DNA from: Hyphomicrobiales bacterium
Lineage (GTDB): Bacteria > Pseudomonadota > Alphaproteobacteria > Rhizobiales > Rhizobiaceae
DNA: 64,000 nucleotides
Direction of reading: 5' to 3'
Assembly: GCA_900472395.1 (NCBI GenBank)
Contig: UCHV01000036.1
Coordinates: 1-64,000, forward strand
Within the stretch, counting starts at the first letter, position 1. Every line of letters starts with the position of its first letter. The notes under the pieces were generated by a model, which ran no database searches, was not told where the DNA came from, and saw only the letters and a program-made list of their open reading frames with translations. Shown here piece by piece: positions 33,612 to 42,614 of the stretch. A program made the translations under genes and the position numbers.

Positions 33612-35225
33612 ATGTATCGGTGTCTGACCGTGAACGTAACGCAGATTATCTGGTGGAGGCATTGGAATGGCATATCGACTGCAGCGTTGGATGACGCGTA
33701 CTTCATCTTCAGCGCACCGCCTGCCTTTCCCGATGTTCTGGCTCTTGCTCCCGAAAGTTTCATCCTTAAACCCTATCCGTCCGAAAGCGATGTGCAGGCG
33801 CTTTTTGTCATGACGGCTGAGACGGATGGGGCATGGGACATCGAAGAGCGTTTTGCTCCGGTGGCGGCGGATCTTGTCGGTGCTGAAAACATAGGTGACT
33901 GGTCGCTCGCATCCGTTCAGCTTTTGGGATGGGAAGGGCGGTACGGACACTCACGTGGGGCGTCGGGCGAGGCGGCGGCCGGTCTTGCCCTGATCCGTGG
34001 GCGAGGTAACCGTCTATGGGCATTCGGCTGGCGTTCGGCGGCAACGGAACAGGAAACCGTCGAAAAGCAATTCAATCTTCTGATGCAGGGTCTGCAACTG
34101 CGTGCCGATCCCGTCGGTGAAAAGATGCTGCTGTCGCAATTTCATGGACAGGAGAGAAAGCGCCGTGAAACCGTGACGGCAATCGAGGCTGAGGGAACCG
34201 GCAGAAGGCCGGAGCCCGGTGCGGTTGACACAATGTGGGACGAACGTTTTGCGGCGGCCTTGGGAGAAGATGATCCTTCGGCGATTGCTCCCTTCTTTAC
34301 CGAAACGATCGCGCTGGAAGAGGCGCCCTACGACGAAGAGATGAGGCTTGGCGCAAGCCGCATTGGCGGCGGACCCGATCTGGTGCCGGGCACCTGGCCC
34401 GGCGATGCGCGTGGAATGCGACATGCGTTTCTGCTGCAGATCGACCTTGCCGAAATCCGGGAGAGTGGTGGGTCCGCGGATAGTCTGCCGCCTGATGGCC
34501 TGTTGTCCGTCTTCGTGCATGACGACGCTCTTCTGGCCGATGTGATTTATACGCCGGCCGGCAGCCCGCTCGTTCACCACCCCGTGACGGATGCGATTAT
34601 CGAAGCCTCTGCCGCAGCCGGCACGATCGTCGAGGATCTGGACGCCGATACACCGCCCGGAAAACTGCCTGAGACGGAAGGCGATCTGGTGACCGCCGAA
34701 CTCATGGCGGATGGATCACTGCAATTTTCCCATACATCCGATGCGGTCTGGGCCGTGGGTGAGCCGGGTGCCCGTTTTGAAGCGCTTTCGGATGAACGCT
34801 GGGCGACGGCATCGACCGTACGCCTGCGGCCGCGCCTCACACGGACATTCGATCTTCATGCCGCCGAGATACAGATCGATGAAACAGAGATCGGCTCGGT
34901 TGATGATCTCACCGAGGTTTTCGAGGATTTCGATCTGGCGCAGACCGGTCGCCATGCGGGCGCCGGCAGGCCGCAGGTCCATCAGATGCTCGGCCATGCC
35001 ACGATTCGTGGTGGTCATGATTGCCGTAGGGAAGTTGCCGATATCGCCGAGGAAAAAGGCTGGAGTGACCTGACCGATCCCGACCGTTGGACCGTTCTCG
35101 TTCGGCTACGGTCGGGAGAGGCGACGGGCCGCATTTTCTGGGACGCCAATGACCTTGTGGTCATGGCGCCTAGCGCGGACCTCGCAATCCGACGTTTCGA
35201 TCGCTGTGTTCTTCTGACGGGATGA
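33612..35225 (+). CDS. DUF1963 (YwqG-like) protein
   Basis: The 537-residue frame contains a DUF1963/YwqG-like domain from about residue 240: RIGGGPDLVPGTWP, HAFLLQIDLAEI, LPPDGLLSVFVHDD, and near the C-terminus RLRSGEATGRIFWDANDL. The N-terminal part (about 30-200) is an unassigned domain. The function is unknown; members occur beside polymorphic-toxin immunity genes in some genomes. The start is doubtful: the ATG at 33612 has no ribosome site, whereas GGTGGAGG followed by ATG at 33667 is in another frame that closes early. The coding start may be a downstream TTG at 33684, or a frameshift may be present. Confidence 0.75.
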   Translation: MYRCLTVNVTQIIWWRHWNGISTAALDDAYFIFSAPPAFPDVLALAPESFILKPYPSESDVQALFVMTAETDGAWDIEERFAPVAADLVGAENIGDWSLASVQLLGWEGRYGHSRGASGEAAAGLALIRGRGNRLWAFGWRSAATEQETVEKQFNLLMQGLQLRADPVGEKMLLSQFHGQERKRRETVTAIEAEGTGRRPEPGAVDTMWDERFAAALGEDDPSAIAPFFTETIALEEAPYDEEMRLGASRIGGGPDLVPGTWPGDARGMRHAFLLQIDLAEIRESGGSADSLPPDGLLSVFVHDDALLADVIYTPAGSPLVHHPVTDAIIEASAAAGTIVEDLDADTPPGKLPETEGDLVTAELMADGSLQFSHTSDAVWAVGEPGARFEALSDERWATASTVRLRPRLTRTFDLHAAEIQIDETEIGSVDDLTEVFEDFDLAQTGRHAGAGRPQVHQMLGHATIRGGHDCRREVADIAEEKGWSDLTDPDRWTVLVRLRSGEATGRIFWDANDLVVMAPSADLAIRRFDRCVLLTG

Positions 35226-35231
35226 GGGGCG

Positions 35232-36275
35232 TTAACCGCCCGTCACACTCATATGCCGCGACACGGCCGGTCTGTTGTTGCGGTCGATGATAAAATCGTG
35301 GCCCTTCGGCTTGCGGGCGATTGCTTCATTGATCGCGGCGGCCAGATCGGCGGGGTCGTTGCTGGCGCGCAAGACTTCGCGCAGATCCGCGGCGTCGTTC
35401 TGGCCGAGGCACATGTAAAGCGTGCCGGTGCAGGTGAGACGGACGCGGTTGCAGCCCTCGCAGAAATTGTGGGTCATCGGCGTAATGAAGCCCATGCGGC
35501 CACCGGTTTCCGCCACCTCCACATAGCGGGCAGGGCCGCCGGTCTTGAACGGGATATCCTTGAAGGTGAATTGACGTTCGAGGTTTTCACGCAAGACCGA
35601 GAGCGGCAGGTAGCGGTCGGTGCGGTCTTCCTCGATTTCGCCCATCGGCATCGTTTCGATGACGGTCAGGTCCATGCCGCGGCCATGCGCGAAACGCAGC
35701 ATGTCGGGGATTTCGTCTTCGTTGAAACCTTTCAGCGCGACGGCGTTGAGCTTGATTTTCAGGCCTGCCTTCTGAGCGGCATCGATGCCTTCCATGACCT
35801 TGGCAAAGTCACCCCAGCGGGTGATTTCCTTGAATTTCTGCGGGTCGAGCGTATCGAGCGAGACATTGATGCGGCGAACACCGGCATCGTAAAGCTCGTT
35901 CGCGAAGCGGGAAAGCTGAGAACCGTTGGTGGTCAGCGTCAGTTCATCGAGATGGCCGGTTTCGATGTGACGGCCGATCGAGCGCACCAGGTGCATGATA
36001 TTCTTGCGCACCAGCGGTTCACCACCCGTCAGCCGCAGTTTTCGCACGCCCTTGGCGACAAAGGCCGAACAGAGGCGGTCCAGTTCCTCCAGCGACAGGA
36101 GGTCCTTTTTCGGCAGAAAGGTCATGTTTTCCGCCATGCAATAGGTGCAGCGGAAATCGCAGCGGTCGGTGACGGAGACGCGCAGATAGGTGACCGCACG
36201 ACCGAACTTGTCGATCATCGGGGCGATGCTGCCGGCCGGGGTGGCAGCAAGCGGTGGGGTCACGATAGAATTCAC
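35232..36275 (-). CDS. moaA: GTP 3',8-cyclase MoaA
   Basis: MoaA is the radical-SAM enzyme that starts molybdenum cofactor synthesis by converting GTP to 3',8-cyclo-GTP. The 347-residue protein shows the N-terminal cluster motif CDFRCTYC, LRLTGGEPLVR, LTTNG, the substrate-site MPMGE and the C-terminal second-cluster cysteines CEGCNRVRLTCTG. It ends GG, as required for the catalytic tail. The start is most likely GTG at 36275, seven bases after AGGAG. No moaC, moaE or mogA is adjacent; mobAB lie 5.5 kb away. Confidence 0.97.
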   Translation of the reverse strand: MNSIVTPPLAATPAGSIAPMIDKFGRAVTYLRVSVTDRCDFRCTYCMAENMTFLPKKDLLSLEELDRLCSAFVAKGVRKLRLTGGEPLVRKNIMHLVRSIGRHIETGHLDELTLTTNGSQLSRFANELYDAGVRRINVSLDTLDPQKFKEITRWGDFAKVMEGIDAAQKAGLKIKLNAVALKGFNEDEIPDMLRFAHGRGMDLTVIETMPMGEIEEDRTDRYLPLSVLRENLERQFTFKDIPFKTGGPARYVEVAETGGRMGFITPMTHNFCEGCNRVRLTCTGTLYMCLGQNDAADLREVLRASNDPADLAAAINEAIARKPKGHDFIIDRNNRPAVSRHMSVTGG

Positions 36276-36512
36276 GTCTTTTCTCCTGCGCACCGAATCT
36301 GGTGATGACCGACAGCGGCGTCAAGCTTTCTGTATTTTAGCACCGTTTGCCATGTTCTGGCGCAAACCGCGACGCAGTAATTTGACTTTGCGCATGGTTT
36401 CGGTTCGAAGCGCGCGGCTGTAGCGGTTTTCGGTCCGTCGCTCAGCCTCCACGGGCTTGCGGCGATTGCCTGAAGTCCATAATCGTGGACCGACGAAAAT
36501 GGAAGAGCCGAG

Positions 36513-36899
36513 ATGACCGACGCGACGACAGATAGCTGGCCGACCGAGATAAAGGTATCGCAGGACAAACGCGTGCTGACAGTGTCATTCGACGATGGGG
36601 CAAGCTTCGCCCTGCCGGCGGAAATGCTGCGCGTGCTTTCGCCTTCGGCTGAAGTGCAGGGGCATGGGCCGGGGCAAAAGGTGACTGTGCCGGGAAAGAG
36701 GCAGGTCGCGATCCGCAATGTCGTCGCGACGGGCAATTATGCGGTGCGCATCGCCTTCGATGACGGACACGACAGCGGTATCTTCACATGGCGTTATCTA
36801 CGTGAACTGGGCACCGAGGGCGAAGAACAGTTTCGGCAATACGAAAACGAACTGGCGGCCAAGGGACTCAGTCGTGATGGCGTTACAAGGCCGCGATAA
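36513..36899 (+). CDS. DUF971 domain protein
   Basis: The 128-residue protein is a DUF971 (gamma-butyrobetaine-hydroxylase N-terminal-like) domain: WPTEIKVSQDKRVLTVSFDDGASFALPAEMLRVLSPSAEVQGHG, RNVVATGNYAVRIAFDDGHDSGIFTW. The spacing of the aromatic and His residues fits the family, whose members are linked to Fe-S cluster or carnitine biology. ATG at 36513. It is divergent from moaA and precedes the antiporter gene by 70 bases. Confidence 0.88.
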   Translation: MTDATTDSWPTEIKVSQDKRVLTVSFDDGASFALPAEMLRVLSPSAEVQGHGPGQKVTVPGKRQVAIRNVVATGNYAVRIAFDDGHDSGIFTWRYLRELGTEGEEQFRQYENELAAKGLSRDGVTRPR

Positions 36900-36969
36900 A
36901 CGCGCCACTGATTTTGGCTCCGGTAGACGGAGCAAGACAACGGATTGAAACGGACAAGAGGGTTATCGG

Positions 36970-38793
36970 GTGGCGGCAGAATCGAATGCGGGCGAACTGG
37001 TCCAGGTCGTGGCACTGCTGGGGGCGGGCGTTATTGCGGCACCTCTGTTCAAGCGCATCGGACTGGGGTCAGTGCTCGGTTATCTGGCCGCCGGTCTGGC
37101 GATCGGTCCGTTCGGTCTGAAGCTCGTATCCGATCCGCAGGCGATCCTGCATATCGCCGAACTCGGCGTGGTGATGTTCCTGTTCATCATCGGTCTGGAA
37201 ATGCAGCCGTCGCGCCTGTGGAACATGCGCAAGGACATTTTTGGCCTTGGCGCGCTGCAGGTTCTCGGCTGCATCGCAGCACTCATGGCGGTGGGTCTTG
37301 CCTTCGGGCAGTCGGCACCGGTGGCCTTCGTTGCCGGTACGGGGTTCGTGCTGACCTCGACGGCAATCGTCATGCAGATGCTGCAGGAGCGTAATCATCT
37401 GCATACACCCAAGGGGCAGCGGATCGTCTCGATCCTGCTGTTCGAGGATCTCGCCATCGTGCCGCTGCTTGCCATCGTGGCGCTTCTGGCGCCGCAGGGT
37501 GAAGCGGTGACATTCACCGAACGTCTGCAATCGCTTGGCATCGGTTTTGCCGCATTGGCGGCACTGGTGGTGGCCGGGCGTTATCTGCTCAATCCGTTTT
37601 TCCGCCTGCTGGCGCAATCGGGCGCACGCGAGGTGATGACGGCGGCGGCGCTGCTCGTGGTTCTCGGTTCTGCATTGCTGATGGATTTCGCCGGTCTTTC
37701 CATGGCCATGGGCGCGTTCCTCGCCGGTGTCCTTTTGTCGGAATCCTCGTTTCGGCATCAGCTGGAGGCGGATATCGAGCCGTTCCGTGGCATCCTGCTC
37801 GGCCTGTTTTTCCTCGGCGTCGGCATGGCCGTCGATCTGGCGGTCATTTTCGCAAACTGGCAACATGTGCTGGTGGCGGTCGTCGCTTACATGATCGTCA
37901 AGGGGCTGGTCATCTACGGCGTGGCGCGGCTTTTGAAGGCATCTCATCCGGAAAGTCTTGGACGTGCCATTCTGATGGCGCAGGGCGGCGAATTCGCATT
38001 CGTGCTTTACGCCGCTGCCGCATCGGCGGGTATTCTCGATGCCGATACCAATGCCATGCTGACGGCGACAATCGTCATTTCCATGGCGATCACGCCGCTG
38101 GTGGTCGCCATCTATGTGCGCCTTGCGCCGAAGCCGACCGTCGATACCAGCGGTCTGATCGAGCCGGAAAATATCGAAAATACCGTGCTGATCATCGGTT
38201 TCGGCCGTTTTGGACAGATCGTCAGCCAGCCGCTTCTGGCGCGCGGTTACACGCTGTCGATGATCGACAAGGATGCCGAATTCGTGCGCGATGCCGGCGA
38301 TTTCGGTTTCAAGGTTTATTACGGCGACGGTTCGCGCCCAGAAATTCTGCATGCTGCAGGTGCCGCGACCGCCAAGGCGATCCTGATCTGTATCGACGAC
38401 AGGGAAGCGGCGGTGAAGATCGCCGAAATCGTCAAGGAGGAATATCCGCTGGTTCCGGTCATGGCGCGCGCCTATGACCGCGGACACGCGATCGATCTTC
38501 TGAAGGCCGGCGTCGATTACCAGATCCGCGAGACCTACGAATCCGCGCTCGATTTTTCCAGCGAGGTCATGCAGGTGCTGGGTGAGGAAGAAGAGCTGGC
38601 GGCGCAGGTCGTGGAAGAATTCCGCGAAATCGACCGTGAGCGTTTTGCCATGGAACAGGTGGGCGGCATTTACGCGGGTCGTTCGCTGATCAAGGGCAAT
38701 GCGCAGCCGGCGGATATCATCGCCGCCAAGACCGGCCGGGAACGCGAGCGCAAGGCGGCGGAACAGGCAGCGGCAAAGGAGGCGGCGACATGA
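36970..38793 (+). CDS. Kef-type monovalent cation:proton antiporter-2
   Basis: The 607-residue protein has about 12 membrane segments (residues 10-390) with CPA2 blocks GFVLTSTAIVMQML, FEDLAIVPLLAI, MAMGAFLAGVLLSES and GGEFAFVLY, then a cytosolic RCK/TrkA-N domain (about 403-520; VLIIGFGRFGQIVSQPLL, YYGDGSRPE) that binds nucleotide and gates transport. A long charged helical tail ends the protein. It probably exports K+ in exchange for H+, in response to electrophile stress. The start is GTG at 36970. Its stop overlaps the ATG of the PPOX flavoprotein gene (ATGA). Confidence 0.93.
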   Translation: MAAESNAGELVQVVALLGAGVIAAPLFKRIGLGSVLGYLAAGLAIGPFGLKLVSDPQAILHIAELGVVMFLFIIGLEMQPSRLWNMRKDIFGLGALQVLGCIAALMAVGLAFGQSAPVAFVAGTGFVLTSTAIVMQMLQERNHLHTPKGQRIVSILLFEDLAIVPLLAIVALLAPQGEAVTFTERLQSLGIGFAALAALVVAGRYLLNPFFRLLAQSGAREVMTAAALLVVLGSALLMDFAGLSMAMGAFLAGVLLSESSFRHQLEADIEPFRGILLGLFFLGVGMAVDLAVIFANWQHVLVAVVAYMIVKGLVIYGVARLLKASHPESLGRAILMAQGGEFAFVLYAAAASAGILDADTNAMLTATIVISMAITPLVVAIYVRLAPKPTVDTSGLIEPENIENTVLIIGFGRFGQIVSQPLLARGYTLSMIDKDAEFVRDAGDFGFKVYYGDGSRPEILHAAGAATAKAILICIDDREAAVKIAEIVKEEYPLVPVMARAYDRGHAIDLLKAGVDYQIRETYESALDFSSEVMQVLGEEEELAAQVVEEFREIDRERFAMEQVGGIYAGRSLIKGNAQPADIIAAKTGRERERKAAEQAAAKEAAT

Positions 38794-39419
38794 GCGGTGC
38801 GATTGCAGAGGCCGGCGTGATCTCGTCGATCGAGAGCTTGCGCGAGATCTATGGCGCAAGCAGCGAAGCCTCGATGGCCAAGGTTATCGATTACCTGACG
38901 GCGGAATACCGGCAGATGATCGAGGCGTCGCCTTTCGTGGCGCTGGCGACCGTTGGCCCCGAGGGGATGGACTGTTCGCCGCGCGGTGACCTTGGCGGCG
39001 TCGTGCGCGTCGAGGACGAGCGCACGCTGACCCTGCCCGATTGGCGAGGCAATAACCGCATCGATTCGCTGGAGAATATCGTGCGCGATCCGCGCGTGGC
39101 GCTGATGTTTCTGATCCCTGGGTCGAACACGACGATGCGGATCAACGGCCGTGCCGTCGTTTCGGCGAACCCGGCCCTGCTCGACAGTTTCGAGATGGAT
39201 GGAAAACATCCGCGCACGGTGACGGTGGTAACGATTGACGAAGTGTATTTCCAATGCGCGCGGGCACTGATGCGGTCGGAACTCTGGAACCCGGCACGAT
39301 TTGTCGATCCGAAAAACCTGCCGACGCCCGGAACCCTGCTGAAGGCGGCAAAGGCGGATTTCGACAAGGAAACCTATGACCGCGAATGGGCGGCCAGAGC
39401 GGCCGCCACGATGTGGTGA
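38790..39419 (+). CDS. PPOX-type FMN-binding flavoprotein (MSMEG_1061-like)
   Basis: The 209-residue protein has a split-barrel flavin-binding fold: ASPFVALATVGPEGMDCSPRGD, LTLPDWRGNNRIDSLENI, VALMFLIPGSNTTMRINGRA and a C-terminal block with YFQCARALMRSELW. FMN is expected; the F420 alternative is less likely in this lineage. The gene starts inside the last codon of the Kef-type antiporter, so their translation is coupled. Enteric Kef antiporters have dedicated flavoprotein partners of a different fold; a similar role here is inference. Confidence 0.88.
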   Translation: MSGAIAEAGVISSIESLREIYGASSEASMAKVIDYLTAEYRQMIEASPFVALATVGPEGMDCSPRGDLGGVVRVEDERTLTLPDWRGNNRIDSLENIVRDPRVALMFLIPGSNTTMRINGRAVVSANPALLDSFEMDGKHPRTVTVVTIDEVYFQCARALMRSELWNPARFVDPKNLPTPGTLLKAAKADFDKETYDREWAARAAATMW

Positions 39420-39420
39420 T

Positions 39421-39441
39421 GGTCGGGTAAAAAACCCGACC
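39421..39441. terminator. hairpin between convergent genes
   Basis: GGTCGGGT-aaaaa-ACCCGACC sits in the 24-base gap between the flavoprotein and diguanylate cyclase genes. A CTTTTTG follows on the plus side. Confidence 0.75.
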
Positions 39442-39443
39442 GA

Positions 39444-40514
39444 TTACTTTTTGTAGATCAGCCAGCCCTTGCCGACGTAATCCTTGCGCATGCCTTCTTC
39501 GAAGAACTGGCTGCGATTTCGGCCATTGCCCTTGGCGCTGTAGAGCGCGATATCGGCCTGCTCGTAAAGCTGGCCCGGATCTTCGGCCTGGATGGCCATG
39601 GCAAAGCCGAGCGAAATCGTGACCGGGCCGTAATCGACGCCTGTTCGCGAATTGCGGAACGGGCGGCTTTCCAGCGTGCGGCGTACGCGTTCGCAAGCGG
39701 CCATAACCTCTTCAGGCGTATTACCCTCGATGATCATGGCAAATTCCTCGCCGCCGGTGCGCGCGACGAAGACATCCTTGCGGACATTGCTGCGGATGAC
39801 GGATGCCACGCTTGCGAGAATCTTGTCACCGACCGGATGCCCATAAGTGTCGTTTATGCGCTTGAAGTGATCGATATCCGCCAGAACGAGGGCGGTGACG
39901 CCAAGGCTCATCGGGTCATCGAAAAGAGATGCCAGCTTTTCGTCGAAGGCGCGCCGGTTGGAAAGGCGCGTCAGCGAATCGGTATTGGCGATGCGCTTGT
40001 ATTCGTCGAGTTCCTTGCGGACGTCGTCCATCTCCTGAGAGCGTTGCACGACATTCTCGACAGTCTTTTCGCCGTGGGCCATCGTGTCGCCGGTCGCTGC
40101 GGACAGGAGATCGATGGCGCTGGCCAGGAGATCGGCGGAAAAATGCGTTTTGGCATTGATGCGCGTCGCGGTCTCTTCCAGCAGCCTGTTATAGCTCTCA
40201 AGCGAATTCTGCTCCTGACGGATCACCCGCAGCACACCTTCAAGCTCGGTGGCGAGCCGCGTATGGGCACGCTCGATGACGACGGCCTGGGGCCGGCCGA
40301 GATATTCGTCGGCCAGATGATCCAGTTCCTCCTGCGTTGCCCGGCTGCCGAGCGCAACAAGTTCTCGCGACAGCTGTGCATTGCTGCCGATATAGGCCTC
40401 ATAGAAGAGCTGGTAATTGCGAGGAATGGGAGCGACCCCCAAAGACCTCAACGCATAAACGATCTGCCCAGCTAAATCAGAAGCATGCGCTTTTTGCGCT
40501 GTTGCCGTGTTCAT
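39444..40514 (-). CDS. cytosolic diguanylate cyclase
   Basis: The 356-residue protein has an N-terminal helical region without membrane segments (about 1-185; FYEAYIGSNAQLSRELVALG) and a C-terminal GGDEF domain with the active RTGGEEFAMI loop (near 262) and DIDHFKRINDTYGH. An RxxD inhibitory site is not evident (the preceding residues are VRKDVFVA). It should synthesise c-di-GMP under control of the N-terminal region. ATG at 40514 with GGGAG six bases upstream. Confidence 0.93.
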   Translation of the reverse strand: MNTATAQKAHASDLAGQIVYALRSLGVAPIPRNYQLFYEAYIGSNAQLSRELVALGSRATQEELDHLADEYLGRPQAVVIERAHTRLATELEGVLRVIRQEQNSLESYNRLLEETATRINAKTHFSADLLASAIDLLSAATGDTMAHGEKTVENVVQRSQEMDDVRKELDEYKRIANTDSLTRLSNRRAFDEKLASLFDDPMSLGVTALVLADIDHFKRINDTYGHPVGDKILASVASVIRSNVRKDVFVARTGGEEFAMIIEGNTPEEVMAACERVRRTLESRPFRNSRTGVDYGPVTISLGFAMAIQAEDPGQLYEQADIALYSAKGNGRNRSQFFEEGMRKDYVGKGWLIYKK

Positions 40515-40710
40515 CGGCTACTCCCGTTGGTCCCACCCAAGTTAAACCTATGATTATGATGAAAGTCTTGGAAAAGAATTAAAGACATGGTTTCCGAGCG
40601 GTAATACTTGAAATGTCTAGCTTCCCACAAGTCCCGGTTTTTAAGGGATACACGGATTTTTTTGAGATTATTTGGAGATGGAACCAGAAAAGGTATTTCG
40701 CGAAAGAGTT

Positions 40711-40748
40711 GCGCCGGACCGTGATGTTTCACGATCCGGCGCCATTTT
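40711..40748. terminator. terminator downstream of fumC
   Basis: GCGCCGGA...CGTG and CACG...TCCGGCGC form a long stem-loop, flanked by ATTTTT on the plus side. It lies 37 bases beyond the fumC stop codon. Confidence 0.75.
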
Positions 40749-40784
40749 TCGCGCAGTCGGTGTACTCGAAGGTGACGCGGAGCG

Positions 40785-42176
40785 TTACTTCGGGCCGATC
40801 ATGTTCTCCGGGCGCACATACTGGTCGAACTCTTCGTTCGTCAGGTAACCGCCACCGACCGCTTCTTCGCGCAGTGTCGTGCCGTTCTTGTGGGCCGTCT
40901 TGGCGATCTTGGCGCAGGCGTCGTAGCCGAGCTTGGAGTTGAGTGCCGTCACCAGCATCAGCGAGTTTTCCACGCCGCGCTTGATGTTGTCTTCGCGCGC
41001 CTCGATGCCGACCACGCAATTGTCGGTGAAGGAGACGGCGGCATCGCCAAGCAGCTGCACGGACTGCAGGAAGTTATAGGCCATCATCGGATTGTAGACG
41101 TTGAGCTCGAAATGGCCCTGGCTGCCGGCGAAGGTGAGCGCGGCGTGGTTGCCGAAGATGTGGGCGCAGACCTGGGTGAGGGCTTCCGACTGGGTCGGGT
41201 TGACCTTGCCCGGCATGATCGACGAACCCGGTTCGTTTTCCGGCAGCGACAGTTCGCCAAGACCGGCGCGCGGGCCGGAACCGAGGAAGCGGATGTCGTT
41301 GGCGATCTTGAAGAGGGCGGCCGCTGCGGCATTGATGGCGCCATGCGAAAACACCATCGAGTCATGCGAGGCAAGCGCCTCGAACTTGTTCGGGGCGGTC
41401 ACGAAGAGCAGGCCGGTGATCTTCGAAATTTCGTCAGCCACCTTCTCGGCAAAGCCGATCGGTGCATTGAGGCCGGTGCCGACGGCGGTGCCGCCCTGCG
41501 CGAGCTTGGAAAGGGCAGGGATCGTCAGTTCGATATTGGCGATGGCCGACGCGACCTGTGCCGCGTAACCGGAAAATTCCTGGCCGAGCGTCAGCGGCGT
41601 TGCATCCTGCGTGTGGGTGCGGCCGATCTTGATGATATGGGCGAATGCTTTGACCTTGGCTTCGAGCGCAGCATGCAGGTGCTTGAGCGATGGCAGCAGG
41701 TGGTGATGGATCGTCTCGACGCAGGCGATGTGCATGGCCGTCGGATAGGTGTCGTTCGACGACTGGCTCATGTTGACGTGGTCGTTCGGGTGGACCGGCT
41801 TCTTGGAGCCCATCACGCCGCCGAGCACTTCGATTGCACGGTTGGAGATCACTTCATTGGCATTCATGTTCGACTGCGTGCCGGAACCGGTCTGCCAGAC
41901 GACAAGCGGGAAATGATCGTCGAGCTTGCCGTCGATGACTTCCTGCGCGGCATCGATGATGGCTTTGCCGACGGTCGCGTCGAGGCCGGAAAGCTCCATG
42001 TTGGCGCGGGCGGCGGCCTGCTTGACGATGCCGAGCGCACGAACGACGGCCAGCGGCTGTTTTTCCCAGCCGATCTTGAAGTTACCGAGCGAACGCTGGG
42101 CCTGTGCGCCCCAATAGCGGTCGTTCTGAACTTCGATCGGGCCAAACGTATCGGTTTCGGTGCGGTTCGTCGTCAT
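40785..42176 (-). CDS. fumC: class II fumarate hydratase
   Basis: Fumarase C interconverts fumarate and malate in the TCA cycle as an iron-independent tetramer. The 463-residue protein has the superfamily signature GSSIMPGKVNP, the fumarate-site blocks GSGTQSNMNANEV, NMSQSSNDTYPTAM and KIGRTHTQDATPLTLGQE, and ends with the usual C-terminal EENMIGP-like sequence. Length matches FumC from other bacteria. The ATG at 42176 (MTTNRTETDTFG) was chosen; upstream in-frame codons are not conserved-looking. A terminator follows. Confidence 0.97.
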   Translation of the reverse strand: MTTNRTETDTFGPIEVQNDRYWGAQAQRSLGNFKIGWEKQPLAVVRALGIVKQAAARANMELSGLDATVGKAIIDAAQEVIDGKLDDHFPLVVWQTGSGTQSNMNANEVISNRAIEVLGGVMGSKKPVHPNDHVNMSQSSNDTYPTAMHIACVETIHHHLLPSLKHLHAALEAKVKAFAHIIKIGRTHTQDATPLTLGQEFSGYAAQVASAIANIELTIPALSKLAQGGTAVGTGLNAPIGFAEKVADEISKITGLLFVTAPNKFEALASHDSMVFSHGAINAAAAALFKIANDIRFLGSGPRAGLGELSLPENEPGSSIMPGKVNPTQSEALTQVCAHIFGNHAALTFAGSQGHFELNVYNPMMAYNFLQSVQLLGDAAVSFTDNCVVGIEAREDNIKRGVENSLMLVTALNSKLGYDACAKIAKTAHKNGTTLREEAVGGGYLTNEEFDQYVRPENMIGPK

Positions 42177-42614
42177 AATGCCTCTGTCTCCCATCACCCG
42201 TGATCGCGGGCTGAACTTGCCGGCCTGAAAATGAAGGTGAAATAAGCCTGAGCCGGCGGCGCATTTCTATACCATTGGCACATGACTGCAAGACGGCTGT
42301 TGAAGACCGGAAGATTTCGGTGTTTTACCCTGTTTGCCGCCGCGTTCGTGCCATTATTGCCACGATGAGAGGAATAGAGATTTCCGCGAGGAATCTTGGA
42401 TCTCGAAAGAAACGCGCGTGTCAGTAAAAATTTAACGAATGTTTTCTTAAGGTTCTGGAAACGATTTGACGGACGATCCGTTGAGCGGATGCTTGTCGTA
42501 ACGTTTTCGTTTTCTTTTCATGGCGCGCATGTTCAGCTAGATACGTGCCCGCATTTATTCGAGAACGGTCATAAAGCGAATCGCGATGGCCGAAGAGCTA
42601 AAACGGGGAATACC
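42177..42614. other. 438-base divergent intergenic region
   Basis: No gene is supported here. It must hold the promoters of fumC and the L,D-transpeptidase. It is AT-richer than its neighbours (TTAACGAATGTTTTCTTAA near 42433), but the TTAA spacing of 11 does not fit a CtrA site. The transpeptidase frame stays open to 42396 but lacks a ribosome site or signal peptide there. Confidence 0.6.

Noticed and set aside
37069..38859. Long minus-strand frame opposite the Kef-type antiporter
   Set aside because: His/Gln/Arg-rich shadow of membrane-protein codons.
42433..42451. TTAA...TTAA as a CtrA site
   Set aside because: Spacer is 11 bases instead of 7.
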